Below, in pieces: positions 1-4,826 of a stretch of 8,768 nt of DNA. This stretch comes from Chloroflexota bacterium (GTDB lineage: Bacteria > Chloroflexota > Anaerolineae > Thermoflexales > Thermoflexaceae), in NCBI GenBank assembly GCA_030550075.1, contig JAUQQB010000093.1, positions 1 to 8,768 of the forward strand, in the 5' to 3' direction. Every line of letters starts with the position of its first letter. Position 1 is the first letter of the stretch. The notes under the pieces are model-generated. The model saw only the letters and a list, made by a program, of their open reading frames with translations. It had not been told where the DNA came from and made no database searches. Made by a program: the position numbers and the translations under genes.

Positions 1-2
1 GT

Positions 3-29
3 GGGGAGGGGGGAGAAAGGGGGGTGGGG
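3..29 (+). other. G-rich tract, potential G-quadruplex
   Basis: Four runs of four or more G (3-6, 8-13, 19-24, 26-29) are separated by loops of 1, 5 and 1 bases, which fits the G-quadruplex pattern. A similar tract lies at 3952-3980. It is upstream of the icd promoter. Whether it folds, and whether it belongs to an upstream gene, cannot be told from this window. Confidence 0.4.
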
Positions 30-55
30 CCATTCCGTTCCACCTTTAGAGCTTT

Positions 56-73
56 CAACTGCGTAACTCCTAC
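56..73. repeat. Intergenic repeat, copy 1
   Basis: This 18-base segment, CAACTGCGTAACTCCTAC, matches 6292-6309 at 16 of 18 positions. Each copy lies about 95-100 bases upstream of a plus-strand start codon (icd at 174, the small protein at 6403). It is probably a dispersed intergenic repeat; two copies are too few to define its limits. Confidence 0.4.
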
Positions 74-88
74 TATAAAATGGAAAGA

Positions 89-108
89 TCTTCCCGGCAG
101 TGGGAAGA
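89..108. promoter_or_regulatory. Inverted repeat upstream of icd promoter
   Basis: TCTTCCC (89-95) and GGGAAGA (102-108) form perfect 7-base arms around a 6-base spacer. The element ends 24 bases before the extended -10 element of icd, roughly -58 to -39 from the inferred transcription start, where an activator or repressor could bind. It has no T tract, so it is unlikely to be a terminator. No known regulator is assigned. Confidence 0.3.
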
Positions 109-131
109 CCCTCAGACGGAAAGTTGCGCTA

Positions 132-140
132 TGATATAAT
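132..140 (+). promoter_or_regulatory. Extended -10 promoter of icd
   Basis: TGaTATAAT contains the exact -10 consensus TATAAT (135-140) preceded by the extended TGn element (132-134). No good -35 hexamer lies 16-18 bases upstream, as is usual for extended -10 promoters. Transcription would begin near 147, giving a leader of about 27 bases that carries the icd ribosome binding site. Confidence 0.65.
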
Positions 141-173
141 CGCCTGTGACAAGATTCACACGAGGTTGGTGCC

Positions 174-1403
174 ATGTTCACCCACGTTCGCGTGCCGGAA
201 GATGGGAAGAAGATCGAAATTCGGAACGGGCAGCTGGTCGTTCCCGATTATCCCATCATCGGCTATATCGTCGGGGATGGGACGGGGCGAGACATTATGC
301 CGGCGGCGATGAAGATCTGGAACGCCGCCGTGCAGAAGGCTTATGGCGGTCAGCGGAAGGTCGCGTGGGTTCGTCTCTACGCTGGGGAGGATGCAGAAGA
401 GCTCTACGGCGAGCGCCTCCCGGAGGAAACGCTGCGCGCGATCCGAGAGTTCGTGGTGGCCATCAAAGGCCCGCTCACCACTCCGGTTGGTTATGGCTGG
501 CGCAGCATCAACGTGCAGCTTCGACAAAGGCTGGATCTCTACGCCTGCGTGCGGCCGGTCAAGTGGTATCCGGGAGTCCCCTCCCCCTTGAAGGAGCCTC
601 ACAAGGTCAACATGGTGGTGTTCCGCGAGAACACGGAGGACGTTTACGCTGGGATCGAATGGGAAGCGGGGTCCCCGGAGGCCAAGCGGGTGGCGACGTA
701 TCTGAAGCGGACCTTTAAGATCACCCTGCCGCCCAACACCGGCATCGGCGTCAAGCCGATCAGCGAAGGGGCCACCAAACGGCTGGTGCGCAAAGCGATC
801 CGCTATGCGCTGGAGAACGGCCGGCGCAGCGTCACCCTGGTCGGCAAGGGCAACATCATGAAATACACGGAGGGCGCCTTCGTCCGCTGGGGTTATGAAG
901 TGGCCCGAGAGGAGTTCGGCGATGTGACCATCACGGAAGCGGAGGTTGCGGAAGGAAAGCCAGCCGAGGGGAAGATCATCATCAAGGACCGCATCGCCGA
1001 TGCGATGTTCCAGCAGGTTCTGCTGCGCCCCGACGAATACGATGTGATCGCGACCCCCAATCTGAATGGCGACTATCTTTCGGAAGCCCTGGCGGCGCTG
1101 GTGGGCGGCGTGGGGATCGCGCCAGGAGGGAACATTGGGGATGCGCTCGCTGTCTTTGAGGCCACCCACGGCTCGGCCCCCAAATACGCAGGGTTGGACA
1201 AAGTGAATCCGGGATCGCTGCTGCTTTCGGGCGTGATGCTGTTCCGTTACATCGGATGGAATGAGGTCGCTGAGGCCATCGAGGCTGCCTTCACCCGCAC
1301 CATTCAGCAGAAGATCGTCACCTATGATTTCGCCCGCCTGATGGAAGGCGCCCGAGAGGTGCGCACCGGCGAGTTCGCGGACGCCGTGGTCGCGAATCTG
1401 TGA
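174..1403 (+). CDS. icd: NADP-dependent isocitrate dehydrogenase
   Basis: This cytoplasmic enzyme oxidatively decarboxylates isocitrate to 2-oxoglutarate and makes NADPH. The 409 residues align with the E. coli enzyme (416) over nearly their full length. Visible substrate residues are S111, N113, R117, R127 and R151 within the conserved block at 110-152, plus catalytic Y158 and K225. Metal ligands correspond to D276 and D300; the position of E. coli D311 is E304, a conservative change. The NADP determinants are all present: K337, Y338, V344, Y384 and R388, equivalent to E. coli K344, Y345, V351, Y391 and R395, so NADP rather than NAD is expected. S111 matches the serine phosphorylated by AceK in enterics; no AceK gene is in the window. 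The start ATG follows GAGGT (162-166) by 7 bases. A promoter and a terminator flank it, suggesting a single-gene unit. Confidence 0.97.
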   Translation: MFTHVRVPEDGKKIEIRNGQLVVPDYPIIGYIVGDGTGRDIMPAAMKIWNAAVQKAYGGQRKVAWVRLYAGEDAEELYGERLPEETLRAIREFVVAIKGPLTTPVGYGWRSINVQLRQRLDLYACVRPVKWYPGVPSPLKEPHKVNMVVFRENTEDVYAGIEWEAGSPEAKRVATYLKRTFKITLPPNTGIGVKPISEGATKRLVRKAIRYALENGRRSVTLVGKGNIMKYTEGAFVRWGYEVAREEFGDVTITEAEVAEGKPAEGKIIIKDRIADAMFQQVLLRPDEYDVIATPNLNGDYLSEALAALVGGVGIAPGGNIGDALAVFEATHGSAPKYAGLDKVNPGSLLLSGVMLFRYIGWNEVAEAIEAAFTRTIQQKIVTYDFARLMEGAREVRTGEFADAVVANL

Positions 1404-1409
1404 ATGTGG

Positions 1410-1448
1410 AAAGGGGCGGATCCTGAGGGTCCGTCCCTTTCGCTTTTC
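1410..1448 (+). terminator. Rho-independent terminator of icd
   Basis: An 11-bp stem (1410-1420 with 1430-1440, one G-U pair) begins 6 bases after the icd stop. The loop can close further with 2-3 pairs. It is followed by an imperfect T-rich tail (CGCTTTT). Some read-through into the MOSC gene 27 bases later is possible, since no separate promoter for that gene was found. Confidence 0.7.
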
Positions 1449-1474
1449 AATGATCTCCTCCCGGAGGTTCATGA

Positions 1475-1924
1475 GTGAAGTTCTCCGTCGCAACGGTGGT
1501 GGCGCTGTTTCGCTGCCCGGGCCACCGGGCTCCGATGGAACCGGTGGGCGAGCTATGGGCAGAAGCGAACTGGGGCATCTACGGAGATGCTCACGCCCGT
1601 CCCGATTCCTCCCGTCAGGTCCTGTTGATGGATCTGGAAACCCTGGAAGCGCTGGCCCTGTGGCCGGGGGCTGTGCGGGAGAACATCACCCTTCGAGGCC
1701 TGCCCTTTCATCAGCTTCGCCCCGGCGATCGTCTTCAAATTGGAGACGCCCTCCTGGAGATCACCAAGCCCTGCACGCCATGCGCCCGGATGGATGAAAT
1801 CCGTCCCGGACTTCAGGAGGCCTTGCGCGGCCGACGGGGAGTGCTGGCCCGTGTCCTCGAAAGCGGATGGATCCGCCGGGGAGATCCGGTGCACTGGCTG
1901 AAGTCTTCAGAGCTCCCCTCATAA
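1475..1924 (+). CDS. MOSC-domain protein
   Basis: A 149-residue stand-alone MOSC domain (named after the molybdenum cofactor sulfurase C-terminus). Family features in order are the G-I-Y-G-D-A-H motif (34-40), the E-N-I-T-x-R-G block (69-75), a beta-barrel segment with G84-D85, and the conserved cysteine region PCTPC (99-103), followed by G131 and the R-x-G-D end block (134-137). The MOSC cysteine is thought to carry or transfer sulfur. Small stand-alone members are linked to molybdenum cofactor or other sulfur-carrier chemistry, but the partner here is unknown and no molybdenum genes are nearby. The GTG start is chosen because GGAGG (1463-1467) lies 7 bases upstream; the ATG at 1471 is too close to that site and in another frame. 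The leader between the icd terminator and this gene is only 26 bases. Confidence 0.88.
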   Translation: MKFSVATVVALFRCPGHRAPMEPVGELWAEANWGIYGDAHARPDSSRQVLLMDLETLEALALWPGAVRENITLRGLPFHQLRPGDRLQIGDALLEITKPCTPCARMDEIRPGLQEALRGRRGVLARVLESGWIRRGDPVHWLKSSELPS

Positions 1925-2030
1925 TGGGAAATCCCCGAGAAGACAAGAACACGCCATAGGCAACTTTATCCTCTCATGAAGGAGTCCATGGAGGGAGGGA
2001 AATGCAAGACCCCTCTCCTCTTCTCTACCC

Positions 2031-2057
2031 TTTCCAGGGCCCAGAGGGCCCTGGAGA
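2031..2057. other. Stable intergenic hairpin
   Basis: A perfect 10-bp stem (2033-2042 with 2046-2055) closes a 3-base loop and can extend by two more pairs to 2031-2057. No T tract follows on either strand, so it is not a classical intrinsic terminator, although it lies about 107 bases after the MOSC gene. It is followed by the C-rich motif CCCCCCAAA, which also appears at about 2909-2917 and 3988-3996. Confidence 0.5.
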
Positions 2058-2130
2058 GCCCCCCAAACCCAGGGAAGTTACACCTGGCGTAAGAACTGAA
2101 GTTCCGGCCTCTTTTCTCGGAGCCATGAAA

Positions 2131-2159
2131 TTCCCAATTTCACAAACTTGTGATATATA
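2131..2159 (+). promoter_or_regulatory. Promoter of rex
   Basis: The extended -10 element is TGaTATATA (2151-2159) and the best -35 is TTCCCA (2131-2136, 4 of 6 consensus) with a 17-base spacer. Transcription would start near 2166, leaving a leader of about 28 bases that includes GGGAG at 2179-2183. An alternative, TTGTGA (2149-2154) with TCTAAA (2172-2177), would start downstream of the ribosome binding site and is less likely. Confidence 0.5.
2140..2153. promoter_or_regulatory. Palindromic operator candidate 1 (rex)
   Basis: TCACAAACTTGTGA is a perfect 14-base palindrome; in its wider form (2137-2156) 18 of 20 positions are symmetric. It overlaps the spacer and TG of the proposed rex promoter, a position expected for a repressor. 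The half-site TTGTGA is the half-site of known Rex operators, but Rex sites normally read TTGTGA first and TCACAA second, and here the order is inverted. Autoregulation by Rex is plausible but another regulator is possible. Confidence 0.5.
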
Positions 2160-2172
2160 AGTTCTAGAACTT
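2159..2172. promoter_or_regulatory. Palindromic operator candidate 2 (rex)
   Basis: AAGTTCTAGAACTT is a perfect 14-base palindrome starting at the last base of the proposed -10 and covering the inferred transcription start of rex. Its sequence is unrelated to a Rex half-site, which suggests a second regulator or a separate DNA-binding site. Confidence 0.45.
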
Positions 2173-2193
2173 CTAAATGGGAGTGGGGTTGAC

Positions 2194-2826
2194 ATGGCTT
2201 CCGTTCGCAAAGTGCCAGACATTGTCATCGGGCGGCTGCCGATCTATTTAAGGGCCCTGCAGGTGATGGCGGCGGAAGGACGGGAGGTCACCTCCTCTCA
2301 GGAGCTCGGGGAGCGTCTGGGGATTAGCTCTGCCCAGATCCGGAAAGATCTTTCCTACTTTGGGACCTTCGGGAAACAGGGGACAGGCTATCGGATCCCG
2401 GACCTAATGGAACGCCTCAAACAGATCCTGAAGGTCGATCGGACATGGGATATGATCCTGATCGGAGCGGGCAACCTGGGGCATGCCCTGGCGCAGTATC
2501 AAGGCTTCACCCCTCGAGGGTTCCGGCTCGTGGGGATTTTCGATAACGATCCGGAGAAGATCGGGCGGCCGATTGGGTCTCATATCATTCGGGATGTGCA
2601 GGAACTCTGGACCTTTGTACGGGAGCATCGGGTTCAGATCGCCATGATCGCTGTTCCTGCCTCAGCTGCCCAGCAGGTAGCTGATCTCTGCGTGGATGCG
2701 GGGATCCGCGCGATCCTGAACTACGCTCCAATTCACCTGAAAGTCCCACCTGGGGTCCTGGTTCAACACATCGATCCGGCGATCCATCTTCAGCAAATGA
2801 CTTATTATCTGGAAGACAAGGCCTGA
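2194..2826 (+). CDS. rex: Redox-sensing transcriptional repressor Rex
   Basis: Rex is a dimeric cytoplasmic repressor that binds its operators when NADH is low and releases them when the NADH/NAD+ ratio rises, controlling fermentation and respiration genes. The 210 residues match the usual family length. The N-terminal winged helix (about 8-80) holds the recognition segment SSAQIRKDLSYFG (45-57) and the family hallmark YFGTFGKQGTGY (55-66). The Rossmann domain follows with the nucleotide loop GAGNLGHAL (91-99), the acidic strand end FDNDP (116-120), VPA (154-156) and NYAP (176-179). The C-terminal helix (about 195-208) would be the domain-swapped dimer helix. The ATG lies 10 bases after GGGAG. 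It is probably transcribed alone from its own promoter, which is overlapped by two palindromes. Its targets are not in evidence here; none of the other genes has an obvious Rex operator. Confidence 0.96.
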   Translation: MASVRKVPDIVIGRLPIYLRALQVMAAEGREVTSSQELGERLGISSAQIRKDLSYFGTFGKQGTGYRIPDLMERLKQILKVDRTWDMILIGAGNLGHALAQYQGFTPRGFRLVGIFDNDPEKIGRPIGSHIIRDVQELWTFVREHRVQIAMIAVPASAAQQVADLCVDAGIRAILNYAPIHLKVPPGVLVQHIDPAIHLQQMTYYLEDKA

Positions 2827-2865
2827 TCCGGACCTCAGATAAGTTGGCCGATTCCATGGATCAGG
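2822..2865 (+). other. Inverted repeat at the end of rex
   Basis: CCTGATCC (2822-2829) and GGATCAGG (2858-2865) are perfect 8-base arms separated by 28 bases; the left arm includes the rex stop codon. A short TTTT lies at 2869-2872 before a G-rich stretch. It may help end rex transcription, but the long loop makes this a weak terminator. Confidence 0.3.
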
Positions 2866-2940
2866 GGGTTTTGGGGATGGCGGGGCCGCCAAAGTTGGCC
2901 CGCTCGCTCCCCCCAAAGCTCTCGAAGGGGGAATCCAGGG

Positions 2941-2969
2941 TTTACTGAACACGGCTTCTTTGGGATAGT
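2941..2969 (+). promoter_or_regulatory. Candidate promoter of kinase gene
   Basis: TTTACT (2941-2946), a 17-base gap, and GATAGT (2964-2969) preceded by TGg give a weak extended -10 type promoter. The transcript would start near 2976, with a leader of about 135 bases containing a 7-bp hairpin (2974-2980 with 2990-2996). The match is modest. Confidence 0.3.
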
Positions 2970-3110
2970 GTGGCGGGCAGCGAAGCCGCCTGCCCGGTTA
3001 CGTTAGGCCCCTGGCTTGCAACTAACCGCTCGCTGCAGGAATCGATGTGGGATGTGGAGGATAACCCCCCATCACCCCCCGAGGGAATCTTGCCTGAATG
3101 GAGCGAAGCC

Positions 3111-3800
3111 ATGCCCGATGATTTGCCTCTCGGAAAAAAGTTCATCGCCATCGCCGGGAACATCGGGGTAGGGAAATCCGCGCTGACCGAGCGGCTCGCC
3201 ATGGCGCTCGGATGGGAGCCGTTCTTCGAAGCCGTGAATGACAATCCCTACCTGGCGGATTTCTACCAAGATATGGCCCGCTGGGGCTTTCACTCTCAGA
3301 TCTTCTTCCTGGGGCGACGGCTCCGGCATCATATCCTCCTGCTCCAACGGCCCCACTCGGTGATCCAGGATCGCACAATCTATGAGGACGCGGAGGTCTT
3401 CGCCAGAAACCTGTATGAGCGGGGGGATCTGAGCGAGCGGGATTGGAGAGTCTATCGGGAGCTCTATGAGACCCTGCTGATGTTCCTGCCACCTCCCGAC
3501 CTGGTGCTTTACCTGCGGGCTTCTGTTCCCACCCTGCAACACCGCATCGCCATGCGGGGACGCCCCTTTGAACGAGCGATCTCGGCGGATTACCTGGCCC
3601 GTCTGAATGATCTCTACGAGGAATGGATTCAGCGTTTCGATTTATGTCCGGTTCTCACGATCCCGGCAGATTATTTGGATTTCGTCCAACACCCCCGTCA
3701 TCTTCGCCTGATTGTGAACAAAGTGGCTGAGAAACTCCGAGGGAAAGAGGTGGTCACCTTTGATGATACGCTGGAAGATCCGGTCAAGGAGTCCGGATGA
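3111..3800 (+). CDS. Deoxynucleoside kinase (dNK family)
   Basis: This cytoplasmic salvage enzyme would phosphorylate a deoxynucleoside to its monophosphate using a nucleoside triphosphate. The 229 residues fit the deoxyadenosine/deoxyguanosine/deoxycytidine kinase family (about 200-240). The P-loop is GNIGVGKS (16-23). E40 and the following NDNPYL block match the substrate-side region, Q63 and R70 lie in the expected position, and the catalytic-region motif is QDRTIYED (86-93), with DR followed by T where many members have S. The arginine-rich lid is RGRPFERAIS (149-158). Which base it prefers cannot be read with confidence. ATG 3111 is preferred because GGAG (3100-3103) lies 7 bases upstream and homology begins at once. 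The frame is open back to GTG 2970, and ATG 3045 is a possible longer start, but the extra residues look unlike family sequence. The gene stands alone. Confidence 0.9.
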   Translation: MPDDLPLGKKFIAIAGNIGVGKSALTERLAMALGWEPFFEAVNDNPYLADFYQDMARWGFHSQIFFLGRRLRHHILLLQRPHSVIQDRTIYEDAEVFARNLYERGDLSERDWRVYRELYETLLMFLPPPDLVLYLRASVPTLQHRIAMRGRPFERAISADYLARLNDLYEEWIQRFDLCPVLTIPADYLDFVQHPRHLRLIVNKVAEKLRGKEVVTFDDTLEDPVKESG

Positions 3801-3807
3801 GGCTTCG

Positions 3808-3840
3808 ATGGAGCCGGTTGCCTCGGGCGACCGACTCCAT
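3808..3840. repeat. REP-like hairpin after kinase gene
   Basis: Arms 3808-3822 and 3826-3840 pair over 15 positions with one C-A mismatch and one G-T pair, closing a 3-base TCG loop. It begins 8 bases after the kinase stop and could end or protect that transcript, although no T tract follows. Read on the minus strand, its last ten bases CCGGCTCCAT equal the end of the hairpin at 6241-6269, and both begin with GGAG, so the two may be copies of one repeat. Confidence 0.5.
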
Positions 3841-3841
3841 T

Positions 3842-3886
3842 AAGCTTCAACTTTCCTGCGGCCCGGAGGGCCGCGGGGAGGAGCTT
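3842..3886. other. Second hairpin downstream of kinase gene
   Basis: A perfect 7-bp core, GCGGCCC with GGGCCGC (3858-3864 and 3868-3874), closes a GGA loop. Wobble pairs extend it outward, and outer arms AAGCTT (3842-3847) and GAGCTT (3881-3886) can also pair. With the hairpin at 3808 it forms a tandem structured region. No T tract is present. Confidence 0.4.
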
Positions 3887-4226
3887 ATTCCACACAAGCC
3901 CTTGTCGAACCCACTTGCGATTGGCTGGATTTGCAGTAACGATTCTGCTGCGGGAGAGGGGGGATGAAAGGGGGTGAGGGACCAGAGCCCCCCAAAGCCC
4001 TGTAGCCTAGATCGTTACGATTTGCATAGATAGAACCCACTTTGTTACTCGAGGGGAAGAAAAACTATCCATCCCTTCCTCCCCCATATCCTGGAGCTGT
4101 GAGGAAGGGCCCTGGCATCTTTTCCACCCCAAATGCCAACACTTGCCCCCAATTTGGAGAGGATTGCACGGTATGAAGTCAGCCCCGGCTGAATGGGAGG
4201 TTCTTCAACATAAGGAAGGGAATAGC
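3887..4226. other. Gene-free stretch with short repeats and G-rich tract
   Basis: No convincing coding region is seen. It holds a G-quadruplex-like tract (3952-3980), the C-rich motif CCCCCCAAA (3988-3996), direct repeats GAACCCACTT (3907-3916 and 4033-4042) and GATTTGCA (3928-3935 and 4019-4026), an inverted pair GTAACGAT (3936-3943) and ATCGTTAC (4011-4018), and a 6-bp inverted repeat at 4113-4118/4133-4138. No clear promoter for the DUF433 gene was found. Confidence 0.4.
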
Positions 4227-4463
4227 ATGAGCGCATCGTCATGGATCCGCAGATTTATCACGGAAAACCGTGCATCCGAGGGCATCCGGATCATGGTCTC
4301 GGTGATCCTGGATAACTTGGCGGAGGGGTGGTCGCCGGAAGAAATCATCGCCGAGCATCCTCCCCTAACGATTGAAGACATGCGGGCCGCTATCGCCTTG
4401 CCGCCGACCGGGTTCGAGAGGAGGAGGCGGCTCCGTTGCGATGATCGGCAGCCCGCGATTTGA
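4227..4463 (+). pseudogene. DUF433 antitoxin-type gene, frame-disrupted
   Basis: The open frame from ATG 4227 (AAGGAAGGG at 4212-4220) encodes 78 residues. Its middle, from G19 to about A56, is typical DUF433: IRIMVSVILDNLAEG and SPEEII followed by LTIEDMRAAIA. The family start and end are in a different frame: 4229-4282 reads ERIVMDPQIYHGKPCIRG, and 4400-4441 reads AADRVREEEAAPLR then stop (4442-4444). The simplest account is a lost base after the ATG, an extra G in the run 4280-4282, and a lost base near 4398 (TAT-like codon to TT). The full family protein would be about 69 residues. DUF433 proteins are small, HTH-like and often paired with PIN-like DUF5615 toxins; no toxin gene is visible next to it. 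The present frame would still give a protein with an intact core and altered ends. Sequencing error in short runs is the alternative explanation. Confidence 0.75.
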
Positions 4464-4474
4464 ATGAGGAAGGT

Positions 4475-4503
4475 TTGCACAAAGGAAATCCCTTTGCTAT
4501 ACT
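4475..4503 (+). promoter_or_regulatory. Promoter of the SAM riboswitch transcript
   Basis: TTGCAC (4475-4480), a 17-base spacer and TATACT (4498-4503, 5 of 6) preceded by TGc (4495-4497) make a good extended -10 promoter. Transcription would begin near 4510, about 32 bases before the riboswitch aptamer. Confidence 0.7.
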
Positions 4504-4541
4504 TGAAGGCAAAACGATTCCACAACTGAATACGTGTGCCG

Positions 4542-4686
4542 CTCTTATCCAGAGTGGGTGGAGGGACCCGGCCCGAGGAAGCCCCGGCAACCTGCCCGCT
4601 AAAGCTCGCGGCCGACCGGCGAACGGCCGCGCGGGTAAGGTGCCAAGTCCGGCAGAAGCGTTCGCCGCGCTTCTGGGAGATAAGGG
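4542..4686 (+). ncRNA. SAM-I riboswitch aptamer (S box)
   Basis: The conserved S-box elements appear in order: CTTATCCAGAG, GGTGGAGGGACCCGGCCC, a kink-turn region, CCCCGGCAACC, AAGGTGCCAAGTCCGGCAG and GGGAGATAAGG. P1 pairs 4542-4549 with 4679-4686 (8 bp, one G-T). P3 begins with 4595-4599/4631-4635 and is enlarged by a perfect 7-bp inner helix, 4608-4614/4624-4630. P4 is a perfect 8-bp stem, 4653-4660/4668-4675. The class binds S-adenosylmethionine and usually turns methionine or sulfur genes off. It lies 140 bases upstream of a cystathionine gamma-synthase, which fits exactly. Confidence 0.96.
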
Positions 4687-4732
4687 TGGCCTGAACTCAA
4701 GGCCCCTTTTCCCAGAAGGGGCCTTTTTGTTT
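4682..4732 (+). terminator. SAM riboswitch expression platform: terminator and antiterminator
   Basis: The intrinsic terminator is a 10-bp stem, 4699-4708 with 4716-4725, a 7-base loop and the tail TTTTTGTTT (4724-4732). A competing antiterminator is visible: GGCCT (4688-4692) with AGGCC (4700-4704), continued by AAGG (4682-4685) with CCTT (4705-4708). It uses both the 3' strand of P1 and the left arm of the terminator, so SAM binding, which holds P1, should release the terminator and stop transcription. Confidence 0.93.
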
Positions 4733-4826
4733 ATCTACCAGGCCTCTCCTTGCTCCATTGAAAACCCGCGCGGTGAATTCCGGCGGGGAAGCATCCATGG
4801 TTCTACCCGCAAAGGAGGTGCCGGCG

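Noticed and set aside
156..1493. Long open frame of 445 codons on the minus strand opposite icd.
   Set aside because: It mirrors the codon pattern of the strongly supported icd gene, shows no family motifs, and extends over the icd terminator. This is a common artefact of GC-rich genes.
1988..2092. 34-codon open frame starting at ATG 1988 with AAGGAG upstream.
   Set aside because: The ribosome binding site is only 3 bases from the ATG, the peptide is low in information, and the frame runs through the hairpin at 2031-2057.
2123..2146. A Rex operator reading CCATGAAATT then AATTTCACAA upstream of rex.
   Set aside because: The left half matches only 7 of 10 positions and the spacing between half-sites is too wide for the usual Rex site. 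The TCACAA half is already part of the stronger palindrome at 2140-2153.
2970..3110. N-terminal extension of the deoxynucleoside kinase from GTG 2970 or ATG 3045.
   Set aside because: The 47 extra residues are proline-rich and unlike the family, while ATG 3111 has well-spaced GGAG and begins right at the homology. The GTG would also precede the candidate transcription start.
4445..4540. A DUF5615 or PIN-type toxin partner after the DUF433 gene.
   Set aside because: No frame in this interval shows the expected N-terminal LLDENL-type motif; the interval holds the riboswitch promoter and leader.
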